Positions 7,349 through 15,061 of a stretch of DNA of 64,000 nucleotides are shown piece after piece; positions within the stretch are counted from its first letter, which is position 1; every line of letters starts with the position of its first letter. Location of the stretch: the NCBI GenBank assembly GCA_963729295.1, contig CAVSNJ010000020.1:310001-374000 (forward strand). Reading direction: 5' to 3'. The DNA comes from DATJLY01 sp963729295 (GTDB lineage: Bacteria > Pseudomonadota > Alphaproteobacteria > ATCC43930 > CGMCC-115725). The position numbers and the translations under genes are program-made. The notes below the pieces were generated by a model that saw only the letters and a list, made by a program, of their open reading frames with translations, was not told the origin of the DNA and did no database searches.

Positions 7349-7428
7349 AAGTGGTTGAATTTACTTGTAGCCGGATTCAGCCCGTCGCACCTACAAGTCT
7401 AGGTTTTCCGCGGTTGTCCGCGCTTCTT

Positions 7429-7480
7429 CGCGCCGCTCATAACGGTGTTGTCGCAGGTTCGAGTCCTGCCGGGCCCACCA
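7429..7480 (+). repeat. attR: 52-bp direct repeat, copy 2
   Basis: Second copy of the tRNA 3' half (anticodon loop CTCATAA through CCA) without the tRNA 5' half, so it is not a functional tRNA. It marks the distal end of the island. Sequence after it is unrelated to that after copy 1 and should be original chromosome. Confidence 0.92.
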
Positions 7481-7601
7481 CCCTGTCCTGCTCCTTTGCG
7501 CGGCCAACAGGGAAGCGGCGAGAAAGACCGGTTTCCCGGGCCTCTTGTAGACTCATCCCTGTCGCGGAGACGCCATCCTTGAGCCCGGCCCTCGCACTTC
7601 A

Positions 7602-8252
7602 TTATGCCACTCTGGCCCCTCGCTTGGGTCGGCGGACGACTCTCACCTTCCCGCTGCTTCCGCCTCCGCAGAAGAACCGATCGCCGCCGTCGGCTTCGAG
7701 CCCCGACACGCCTACTCCGCGGGGCATTTCAAGCCGCTCCAGGACCTTACCGGTTTGAGGATCGACTCGCCTCACCTCGCTCTCGTCACCTTCCCAAGTG
7801 CCGTGCCAGAGCTCGCTGTCGATCCAAGTGACGCCGGTGACGAAACGGTTGGAATCGATAGTGCGCAGGATCGCGCCGGTGTCAGGATCAATCTGATAAA
7901 TCTTCCGCGCCCGATCATGGCCCACCCAAAGCGTGCCCTCGGCCCAGGCGAGCCCCGAATCGCCGCCCCCGCCGGGCGCCGGGATCGTCGACAGCACGTG
8001 GCCGGTCTTCGGATCGATTTTCTGGATGCGATCCTCGGCGATCTGAAACAGGTGCCGGCCGTCGAACGCCGTTCCCGCATGCGCGGCGACATCGATCGTG
8101 CGCGCGATCTTTCCACTCGCCGGATCGAAGCCGTTCAGCTTTTCGCCCGAGGCGAACCAGACGTGCTGACCGTCGAACGTCACCCCGTGGACCCGGTCGG
8201 CATCCGGGAAAGGTCCATACTCGCGGAGGATCTCGGCTGCTGATCGTTTCAT
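7602..8252 (-). CDS. Beta-propeller protein (glutamine-cyclotransferase/YncE-like repeats)
   Basis: A 216-residue cytoplasmic-looking protein (no signal peptide) built of about five repeats of the form DG-hVWFASG...FDPASGKIARTID, each with a W/F-strand and a DP-x-TG-x-h turn: IDPKTGHVLSTI, IDPDTGAILRTI, VDPQTGKVLERL. This is the 6- or 7-bladed propeller pattern of SMP-30/glutaminyl cyclotransferase-like proteins. No catalytic residues can be assigned. It lies 8 bp downstream of a large HTH regulator on the same strand and is probably co-transcribed with it. It follows directly the right end of the island. Confidence 0.75.
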   Translation of the reverse strand: MKRSAAEILREYGPFPDADRVHGVTFDGQHVWFASGEKLNGFDPASGKIARTIDVAAHAGTAFDGRHLFQIAEDRIQKIDPKTGHVLSTIPAPGGGGDSGLAWAEGTLWVGHDRARKIYQIDPDTGAILRTIDSNRFVTGVTWIDSELWHGTWEGDESEVRRVDPQTGKVLERLEMPRGVGVSGLEADGGDRFFCGGGSSGKVRVVRRPKRGARVA

Positions 8253-8260
8253 AGTTCATC

Positions 8261-9481
8261 CTAGTCGCTCGGCAGTGGGCCGGGGAGTAACAAAGTTGTC
8301 GGAAAACCGGGCACCGGCGGGGTCATCCAACGACGCGCACGCCCGCGGCCGAACGATTGCACCTTGCCTACTGCCGCAAGGGCGTCGAGCGCCCGCTGCA
8401 CCGTGCGCGGGCTCGCTCCAAGCGCAATCGCCAGGGCCGAGCTCGACCATGACTCACCGTCGGCGAGAAAGGCGAGTACGGCCGCATGCCGTTCTTCGAC
8501 CGGCGGCGCCAGCACGACGACCTCACTTGCGCGGTAGGGCTCCAGCACAAAGCCTCGCTTCGTTGCGCTCACATCTGCCACCGCCCGGAGCTCCGCACGA
8601 AGCCGACCGATCTCGACGCGTAATCGTGCGCGGTGCGATTCATCGGTGAACTTCGCTCCGAATGCGCGCGTGATCAGTGCGCCCCTCGACACGTCTCCGG
8701 GCCAGGCCTCACCCAGCGCGCGTGCAAGGGCAAAGAGAACCGGCCGCGACGCAAGCGAGACCGTCATACCTGCGCCCCGAACGGCATGACGGCACGCGTC
8801 CACCACGAGCGCTTCGGACACGAGCAATTCTTCGACTTGCTCGAGCAGGAGCGGGCGTTCTTCGCCGCGCCCGACCAAGCGCGCCGCGGGCGTCTTCATC
8901 ACACGAAATGCGCTTTCGACCTCAGCCGTCAACGCAGGAATACCCGCTTCGCGCGCGGCATTCTCGGCTCGACCGAGCGCAGCGCGTGCCACTTTCGTCT
9001 GCAGGCGCCGAATGGCGATCCCCGCAATCACCAGCTCGTGAGCAGCCTTCCAAGCGGGTGGCAGCGGCGTGGGGTCGAGCTCTGTGAGCATGCGCTCGGC
9101 CTCGTCGAGGCGCCCGATCAGAAGCAGGCGTCGGAGTTCGAGATGCCGCGCATGCGCTGCATTTACGTGGTCGCCGTGCGCAGCCAGCGTGATCCGCGCC
9201 GTGTCGAGCGCCTTTGCAGGCCAACCTAGGTCCCGCGAGACGAGTGCGATCTCGGCCTCGGCAACAACACATCGCGCGCGCGCCACGGCCTCGTTCGAAC
9301 CGAAGGTGCGCGCCGCGTTTCGCAGGAGAACCTTTGCCCGATCAAGATCGCCGAGTCGCGCCATCGCAATGCCGCGCAACGCGAGCGCTGGCGGGTCGTC
9401 GCGCAAGGCAACCCGATTCAGTGCGCCGAGGACGTCACCCGCGGCGAGCGCACGCGCCGCAGCTGTGATCAGTGAGTCCAT
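8261..9481 (-). CDS. TPR-like transcriptional regulator with C-terminal winged helix
   Basis: 406 residues. The N-terminal half is helical, Ala-rich and TPR-like (ALALRGIAMARLGDLDRAKVLL..., and repeats with GRLDEAERML). The C-terminal 180 residues carry two DNA-binding-like modules: an OmpR-type winged region (LITRAFGAKFTDESHRARLRVEIGRLR...KRGFVLEP) and a MarR/HTH-like one (WSSSALAIALGASPRTVQRALDALAAVGKVQSFGRGRARRW). A one-component regulator is likely; its targets may be the divergent DUF899 gene 85 bp away and the propeller gene downstream. No ligand domain is recognised. Confidence 0.7.
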   Translation of the reverse strand: MDSLITAAARALAAGDVLGALNRVALRDDPPALALRGIAMARLGDLDRAKVLLRNAARTFGSNEAVARARCVVAEAEIALVSRDLGWPAKALDTARITLAAHGDHVNAAHARHLELRRLLLIGRLDEAERMLTELDPTPLPPAWKAAHELVIAGIAIRRLQTKVARAALGRAENAAREAGIPALTAEVESAFRVMKTPAARLVGRGEERPLLLEQVEELLVSEALVVDACRHAVRGAGMTVSLASRPVLFALARALGEAWPGDVSRGALITRAFGAKFTDESHRARLRVEIGRLRAELRAVADVSATKRGFVLEPYRASEVVVLAPPVEERHAAVLAFLADGESWSSSALAIALGASPRTVQRALDALAAVGKVQSFGRGRARRWMTPPVPGFPTTLLLPGPLPSD

Positions 9482-9566
9482 CCGAATCCCGCCACACTTG
9501 TAACTCTCACCTCCGACAGCCGGCGGCTAAATCTATCGCAGTACCACCAAGCCAAGGAGAACCCCA

Positions 9567-10301
9567 ATGCAACATCCTGTCGTATCCCGCGAGGAATGGT
9601 TGGTCGCGAGGGCCGCGCTGCTGACCCGTGAAAAGGCGATGATGAAGGCGCAAGACGCCCTCGCCGTCGAGCAACGCACGCTGCCGTGGATGGAAATCGA
9701 AGAGAACTACCTCTTCGAAGGCCCCAATGGGACGCTCACCTTCAGCGAGTTGTTCGACGGGCGCAGCCAGCTGTTCGTGCACCACTTCATGATCTCGCCA
9801 GACGACTTGGGGCTGTGCGTTGGCTGTTCGTTCGAGCTCGACCACGTGCAAGGCATCCTAGAGCACCTGAACGCGCATGACATCACTTACGCCGTGGTTG
9901 CACCGATCGCCGCTGCAGACATCGAGGAGATTCGCAGCCGAATGGGCTGGCGCATCCCGTGGGTGTCGTCGCTCGGCTCTGCCTTCACCCGGCATATTCG
10001 GGAAGACTTTGTCGTACCGGGCGCAATGCGCGCCTTCGACAGTGTCTTCTACAAGGACGAGGCCGGCCGGATCTTCCACACGTGGTCCACTTCCGGGCGC
10101 GGCGCCGAGGCCTTCATGGGCATTTACCGCTACATAGACGTGACGCCGAAAGGCCGCTTCCAGGAAGACGGGCCGGTCCATGCCCTGACCGATTGGGTGC
10201 TGCTACGTACCGAGTACGGCAAGGGCGGATACGTGGACCAGAAGTCACGATATCGCGCTTCTGCCTGTGCGTGCTCGACTGAGCAGGCGGCACCGATCTG
10301 A
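9567..10301 (+). CDS. DUF899 thioredoxin-like protein
   Basis: 244 residues. It matches the DUF899 pattern: an N-terminal VVSREEWLVARAALLTREKA, LPWMEIEENYLFEGPNGTLTFSELFDGRSQLFVHHFM (thioredoxin-fold core), a GCSFELDH site corresponding to the usual GC..CS..D region, and C-terminal IFHTWSTSGRGAEAFMG. Chemistry is unproven; the family is predicted to be redox-active. It is transcribed away from the TPR-type regulator. A ribosome binding site AAGGAGA precedes the ATG. Confidence 0.85.
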   Translation: MQHPVVSREEWLVARAALLTREKAMMKAQDALAVEQRTLPWMEIEENYLFEGPNGTLTFSELFDGRSQLFVHHFMISPDDLGLCVGCSFELDHVQGILEHLNAHDITYAVVAPIAAADIEEIRSRMGWRIPWVSSLGSAFTRHIREDFVVPGAMRAFDSVFYKDEAGRIFHTWSTSGRGAEAFMGIYRYIDVTPKGRFQEDGPVHALTDWVLLRTEYGKGGYVDQKSRYRASACACSTEQAAPI

Positions 10302-10405
10302 GGGCATCGCATGAGGCTGCGCGCCAACAGATGCTCGTGAAGGAAACGGCCCTGACCCGTCCGCTGCGTGCTGGCGTGGGCGCTCCGAAGATAGGGTGCA
10401 TCGAA

Positions 10406-10753
10406 ATGATCTCCAACATGACTGGCTCAATCGACTGTGAGGTCACCCCGCGTCAGGAATGGCTTGAGGCAAGCGCGGCCTCTTGGCTGTCCCTCGCGGC
10501 TGCGCCGACCTTCGCAATCGTGGCACTGCTTACAGGAATCCATGATGGAAGCATGCCGGACATGCTCTGCTCGGACATGCAAGACGCATCGCCGCTGACC
10601 GGAATGGTCCCGATGTATCTGCTGATGAGCGCCTTCCATTTGGCCCCCTGGCTAAGACTATTCTCTCATCGACGAAGGGTGACGGCCGATCGTCGCGCAA
10701 CGTTTTGTGCCGCTCGCGCTGACGGCACTCTTTCGCCGCTTCGCGGACCGTAG
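10406..10753 (+). CDS. Small membrane protein of unknown function
   Basis: 115 residues from ATG 10406, chosen over an upstream start because family-like sequence begins here. Two hydrophobic segments are visible: WLSLAAAPTFAIVALLTGI and GMVPMYLLMSAFHLAPWLRL. The central PDMLCSDMQDASPLTGMVPMYLLMSAFH pattern is one I associate with small uncharacterised proteins found near DUF899 genes. The Arg-rich end after HLAPWLRLFSHRRR may be a degraded tail. It probably forms an operon with the DUF899 gene. Confidence 0.55.
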   Translation: MISNMTGSIDCEVTPRQEWLEASAASWLSLAAAPTFAIVALLTGIHDGSMPDMLCSDMQDASPLTGMVPMYLLMSAFHLAPWLRLFSHRRRVTADRRATFCAARADGTLSPLRGP

Positions 10754-11057
10754 GTCATTCCGGCACCAATCGATGCCGATAGTCGGCGCGCCAAGGCGCT
10801 TCCGGAGGAGCTCGAGTGCGGAGGGTGAGCTTCCGCTGGCCCCTGGCGTACGCCTTGGGTCTTGGTCGGGTCGCATGCGTTGTGACGGACGCTGGATCGA
10901 CCTAGAGTCCGAAACGTTTGACGCAAAGCAGGCGCGCGACAAAGGCGCTCCGGTGCTCGTGCCTGTAAAGTCGCTGTTGGATGAACGAAGCGGGGTGAGC
11001 GGATTAAGTTCAAGGTGAAGCAGGCGGCCGGCCGTCGATGCAATTCCGATTTTAAGG
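10754..11057. other. Intergenic region before emrA-like gene
   Basis: About 300 bases. Open frames exist on both strands, but none shows a family pattern or plausible start. No clear promoter or repeat was seen. Confidence 0.4.
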
Positions 11058-11069
11058 TTGCCAAAAGCC

Positions 11070-12590
11070 ATGCCCGTCGAGAAGCAAGGTGGTGATGGGG
11101 ACGCTTCGCGTCTGATGGATGCGGGCGCAACCGTGGAGCGCACTCCGGTTGAGCACGGACCCGTCACATCGTTGGGTCATCGGCTTACGCGGAAGCGAAG
11201 GTTACTGATCGGTGTCATCGGTGCGCTCATCCTGGCAGCCGTCCTCGCCTTGGGCATTCCTTATATCGAGCGGACTCTCAACACCGTTTCGACGGATGAC
11301 GCCTATGTGAACGGCCACGTGACGTTCGTTGCTCCCCGCGTCGCAGGCCAGATTGCCCGGGTTCTGGTGGATGACAATAACCGTGTGCACAAAGGCGATC
11401 TCATCGCCGAGTTGGACAAAGAGCCCTTTGAGGTCGCGGTCGCCGAAAAGAGCGCAGCAGTCGACGTTGCGACGGCCGACTTGCAGGCGGCGACAGCGAC
11501 GACGCGCGGTATCGAAGCGCAAGCCCGGGCTGCGCGCTGGAAATTGCAAAACGCCGTGCAAGACGTCGACAACCAGGTCGCTCTCTTGCATGCACGGGTT
11601 GCTGGTCTCGATAAGAGCAAGGCGGCATTGACGTTGGCGCAAATCAATTTTGATCGGGCAAAGGCGCTGGTCCAGAGTAGCGTTGTGAGCCGCGCCGATT
11701 TCGATCAGCGACAGGCAGAGTTGACGACCGCTAACGCGGGAGTCACCCAAGCTATCGACGAAATCCAACAGGTCCGTGTCTCGTTAGGGCTGCCGCCACA
11801 ACCCGATAAGGGCGAAGATCTGGACCAGGTGCCGCCCGACCTCGATGAGACCTTTTCTTCCGTCCTTCAGGCGCAGTCCGACCTCATTGAGAGTGCGGCG
11901 CAGCTTGGTGTCATTCATTCATACGACCAAAGCCCGAAGCAGATGATCCAGCAGTTCGAGGGACAGGGCGACATCGACCGCACTTTCGCTGAGCTCACGG
12001 GGCAGGCTCCGGCCGTCAAGCAGGCCGAAGCCAAACTCGAATCCGCCAAGCGCGATCTCGCCCAGGCGGAGCTGAACCTTCGTTATTGCGACGTCTTCGC
12101 GGATATCGACGGCGTCGTCACGCGCCGAAACGTCAATCCAGGCGACTACGTTCAAGTCGGCCAGAATCTGATGGCGATCCGCTCGTTGAACGACATTTGG
12201 ATCGATGCGAATTTCAAGGAGACGCAGCTACGCGACCTGCGCATCGGCCAGCCTGTCGATCTTTATCTCGACATGTATGGCGGCCGACATGTGTTCAAGG
12301 GTCGGGTCGCCGGCTTTACGATGGGGACCGGATCGACGCTCGCGCTGCTCCCGGCGGAGAATGCTACGGGCAACTTCATCAAAGTGGTGCAGCGGTTGCC
12401 AGTTCGAATCGAGCTCGAAGGATACGACCCGGACAAGACCCCGCTGTTCATTGGTACTTCCGTGGTTCCATACGTATACGTAAACAAGCCTGCTACTGGG
12501 CCCGATGCCGGAAAGTTTCTACAAGCGCGCGTTGTTACTCAATCGCGAGACACCGGCACGCCCCAGAACCCTCCTGGCACTGACCAGTGA
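11070..12590 (+). CDS. emrA: HlyD/EmrA-family membrane fusion protein
   Basis: 506 residues. A cytoplasmic N-tail is followed by one transmembrane segment (LLIGVIGALILAAVLALGIPYI), a biotinyl-lipoyl half-motif (VSTDDAYVNGHVTFVAPRVAGQIARVLVDDNN), a long coiled-coil hairpin with Gln/Ala-rich heptads (about 110-340), the second lipoyl half (ADIDGVVTRRNVNPGDYVQVGQ) and a beta-barrel. It links an inner-membrane MFS pump to an outer-membrane channel. The EmrA signature TDDAYV is present. The coiled-coil contains an insert (about PDKGEDLDQVPPDLDETFSS) longer than in E. coli EmrA. The stop overlaps the GTG start of emrB by 4 bases, so the two are translationally coupled. Confidence 0.9.
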   Translation: MPVEKQGGDGDASRLMDAGATVERTPVEHGPVTSLGHRLTRKRRLLIGVIGALILAAVLALGIPYIERTLNTVSTDDAYVNGHVTFVAPRVAGQIARVLVDDNNRVHKGDLIAELDKEPFEVAVAEKSAAVDVATADLQAATATTRGIEAQARAARWKLQNAVQDVDNQVALLHARVAGLDKSKAALTLAQINFDRAKALVQSSVVSRADFDQRQAELTTANAGVTQAIDEIQQVRVSLGLPPQPDKGEDLDQVPPDLDETFSSVLQAQSDLIESAAQLGVIHSYDQSPKQMIQQFEGQGDIDRTFAELTGQAPAVKQAEAKLESAKRDLAQAELNLRYCDVFADIDGVVTRRNVNPGDYVQVGQNLMAIRSLNDIWIDANFKETQLRDLRIGQPVDLYLDMYGGRHVFKGRVAGFTMGTGSTLALLPAENATGNFIKVVQRLPVRIELEGYDPDKTPLFIGTSVVPYVYVNKPATGPDAGKFLQARVVTQSRDTGTPQNPPGTDQ

Positions 12591-14194
12591 CGGCCGCGGC
12601 GCTGTCGCCCTCCGGACCCCGTGCGGCGGGAAGCCCGTGGGTGGTGGCCGCCATCGTTGTGGTGCCGACGTTCATGGAGGTGCTCGATACCACGATCGCC
12701 GTCGTGGCGTTGCGCTATATCGCCGGCGGCCTGTCGGCGACGGTCGATGATGGCGAATGGGTTCTCACCAGCTACCTTGCGGCCAACGCCGTTATCCTGC
12801 CGATCACCGGCTGGCTGAGCGCGCATCTGGGTCGACGCAACTACTTCCTGCTCTCAATCGCCGTATTCACTCTCAGTTCCGCGCTGTGCGGAATGTCCAC
12901 CAGCCTCGGTCAGCTGATCCTATTCCGTGTGATCCAAGGGCTGGCGGGCGGCGGTCTGCAGCCCAGCAGTCAAGGAGTGCTGCTGGACACCTTCCCGCAG
13001 GAGAAGCAAGGCGCAGCCATGACCCTGTTCGGCTTGGCTGCTCTGATCGCGCCGGTCGTCGGTCCGACCCTGGGCGGCTGGATAACGGACCAATACTCGT
13101 GGCGGTGGGTCTTCTTGATCAACGTGCCCGTCGGTCTTCTGGCGTTTGCCGCGTGCTATGCCAAGCTCCGCGACCCCGAGTATCTTATCGCTGAACGCCT
13201 GGAGTTGAGGAAGCGGCCATTCCAATTTGATTCGATCGGATTGTCCCTGCTGGTCATCGTCATGGTCTCCTGGGAAGTGATGCTCAGCAAAGGTCAGGAG
13301 TGGGATTGGCTCGGCGATCCGTCCTGGCGTGTGCAGACCCTGGCGATTCTCTGTGCGGTGGGTCTGGTTGGTCTCGTCTCTTGGGAGTTGCGCAGCCGCA
13401 ACCCTGTGGTCAATTTCCGGCCCTTGCGCGAGCGCAACTTCGCGGCGTGCTGCATCATCATCTTTTGTGCTTATGCCGCGCTCTATGCCGCCAGCACATC
13501 ACTGCCCGGGCTGCTCCAGTCCCTGTTTGGCTATGATGCGCTGGACGCCGGCATCGTGATGTCGCCGGGCGGCGTCTTTGCGCTCGTTGCAATGCCGGTC
13601 GTCGGCTTCATGCTGGGTCGGGGAACGGATGCGCGGTGGCTGATTGCTGCTGGACTGCTGGCGATGACGGCCGGGAACTATTGGATGTCCCAGATGACTT
13701 TGGACGTCAGTCCAGGCCAGGTCGTCTGGCCTCGGGTGGTGCTGGTTGCCGGGCTGGCGGTATGTTTTGCGCCGGCAAATGTCGCAGCTTACCTCTATAC
13801 GCCAAGGGAATTGCGTGGCGCCGCTGTCGGGTTATTGAGCCTGCTGCGTAACGAGGGAGGCAGCGTCGGGACGTCGTTGGCCCAAACTCTCAACGAGCGC
13901 CGCGATCAGTTCCACACCCTGCGCCTCGGCGAGTACCTCGATCCCTTCAACGCGGCGGCGCATTCCTTCCTTGGGCGTGCCCAGGCGTTTTTCCACCAGC
14001 AGACCGCCGATCCGGTCGCGTCACAGCAACTGGCGTTGCAGGAGCTCGCAAATCTACGCCAGCACCAAGCGTCGTCGCTCGCCTACTTCGACAGCTTTTG
14101 GATCTTCGCCGTGTTGACGCTTTCGCTCTTGTTCCTGGTTCTGATTATGAAGCGCTCGGTGGCAGAGAAAGGCGCTCACATTGGTACCGAGTGA
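12587..14194 (+). CDS. emrB: EmrB/QacA-family MFS drug efflux pump (DHA2)
   Basis: A 535-residue, 14-helix transporter. DHA2 motifs are visible: motif D-like EVLDTTIAVVALRYIAGGL, motif A AHLGRRNYFLLSI, RVIQGLAGGGLQPSSQ and motif C GPTLGGWITDQYSWRW, followed by FLINVPVG. The GTG start overlaps the emrA stop (GTGA), indicating co-translation. Together with EmrA it should export hydrophobic toxicants through an outer-membrane channel encoded elsewhere. Confidence 0.92.
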   Translation: MTAAALSPSGPRAAGSPWVVAAIVVVPTFMEVLDTTIAVVALRYIAGGLSATVDDGEWVLTSYLAANAVILPITGWLSAHLGRRNYFLLSIAVFTLSSALCGMSTSLGQLILFRVIQGLAGGGLQPSSQGVLLDTFPQEKQGAAMTLFGLAALIAPVVGPTLGGWITDQYSWRWVFLINVPVGLLAFAACYAKLRDPEYLIAERLELRKRPFQFDSIGLSLLVIVMVSWEVMLSKGQEWDWLGDPSWRVQTLAILCAVGLVGLVSWELRSRNPVVNFRPLRERNFAACCIIIFCAYAALYAASTSLPGLLQSLFGYDALDAGIVMSPGGVFALVAMPVVGFMLGRGTDARWLIAAGLLAMTAGNYWMSQMTLDVSPGQVVWPRVVLVAGLAVCFAPANVAAYLYTPRELRGAAVGLLSLLRNEGGSVGTSLAQTLNERRDQFHTLRLGEYLDPFNAAAHSFLGRAQAFFHQQTADPVASQQLALQELANLRQHQASSLAYFDSFWIFAVLTLSLLFLVLIMKRSVAEKGAHIGTE

Positions 14195-14458
14195 ATAGAT
14201 AACTGCGTTCTCCGCGAATGGCGGCACGTTGGCTCGCGGTTGATTAGAGGCGAGATTCGCCTAGTATCCGCGCCAGCGAGCCTGTGGGTGTCGGGAAACT
14301 CGGACCCGACCCAGCACGATGTCGAGAGCAATTTTTTCGCGCGCGGCCGCGAATCCGAAGAATCGCTATGTCACCGTCGTCGCGAACCATTTTGAGACGC
14401 CGGACGCCGCAGCGGACGCGGTGCTGCAATGGCTCGCGGCGTTCGGCAGGTGCGAGCG

Positions 14459-15061
14459 TCAAGCCGCATCGAGTGGCGCCGCGGCGGTCTCGGGTGCTTC
14501 GTCGAGCGCCTCGAGCAGTGCCCCAGCCGCTGGCTTTCCGGCGAGCACCAGACACGCGATCGGACCGGCGAACACTCGCTCCCAGAAGCTGCGCCGCATC
14601 GCGGGATCGCCAAGGCGTCGAGCGACGAGCGGCCTGAACCGCTTGGCCAGCAGGGCAAGGTCGCCCAATCGTTGCGGCAGGGCCCGATCGAGGGCGATGC
14701 GGAGCAGCCGCGCGAGTCCGGGCGCGGCGCCGGAGGTGGAAACAGCGATCATTACGGGCGCGCGATCGACGATCGCCGGCATGATGAAGTTGCAAAGATG
14801 GGGTTCGTCATCGACGTTCACGAGGACGCCGTGGTCGCGCGCTTCGCGCGAGGCCGCTTCGGCGATCGCAAGAGGCGCGCCAGCGATGATGACGAGAACC
14901 GCGTCCGCGAGGCAGTCGGAGCGCCATTCGACGTTGCGCCGTACCACGGCGCCGGCACGAGCGAGCAGCGCCGCCTTGCGCTCGGCCTCGGCGCCGCCGC
15001 CGATGACGAGGCACGTCCGGCCCTCGAGGTCGAGAAAGATCGGAAAGGCGCCATGCGTCAT
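14459..15061 (-). CDS. Siroheme synthase, precorrin-2 dehydrogenase/ferrochelatase domain
   Basis: 200 residues matching the N-terminal half of CysG (like Met8p): FPIFLDLEGRTCLVIGGGAEAERKAALLARAGA forms the NAD-binding Rossmann start, followed by VNVDDEPHLCNFIMPAIVDRAPVMIAVSTSGAAPGLARLLR. It would oxidise precorrin-2 and insert iron to make siroheme, the cofactor of the nitrite reductase two genes upstream. The methyltransferase domain of full CysG is absent, so a separate SUMT must exist elsewhere. ATG 15061 overlaps the previous stop (TGATG); a TTG one codon earlier is less likely. An AGGCGA/TCGCCT hairpin without a T-tract lies beyond the stop at 14248-14262. Confidence 0.9.
   Translation of the reverse strand: MTHGAFPIFLDLEGRTCLVIGGGAEAERKAALLARAGAVVRRNVEWRSDCLADAVLVIIAGAPLAIAEAASREARDHGVLVNVDDEPHLCNFIMPAIVDRAPVMIAVSTSGAAPGLARLLRIALDRALPQRLGDLALLAKRFRPLVARRLGDPAMRRSFWERVFAGPIACLVLAGKPAAGALLEALDEAPETAAAPLDAA

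Larger units (their letters stand above)
259..7480. mobile_element. tRNA-integrated genomic island, about 7.2 kb
   Basis: The island is bounded by perfect 52-bp direct repeats (259-310 and 7429-7480) that correspond to the 3' part of the tRNA. Integrase and excisionase-like genes sit at the tRNA-proximal end with int reading toward the tRNA, the usual layout for tRNA-targeting elements. Cargo is a DUF4143 ATPase and a TetR-MFS-SnoaL-hydrolase operon. There is no conjugation, replication or phage structural gene, so it is an integrative but not self-transmissible element. An IS1380-type transposase fragment lies beside the right end. Before insertion, rpoD-tRNA would have been followed directly by the beta-propeller gene region at 7481. 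Confidence 0.85.

Noticed and set aside
10754..11057. Minus-strand reading frame through the gap before emrA
   Set aside because: No start signal, domain pattern or sensible composition; it also overlaps the emrA start.
14248..14262. AGGCGA-GAT-TCGCCT hairpin between convergent emrB and siroheme synthase genes as a terminator
   Set aside because: Short stem with a 3-base loop and no T-tract on either strand; mentioned only as context.
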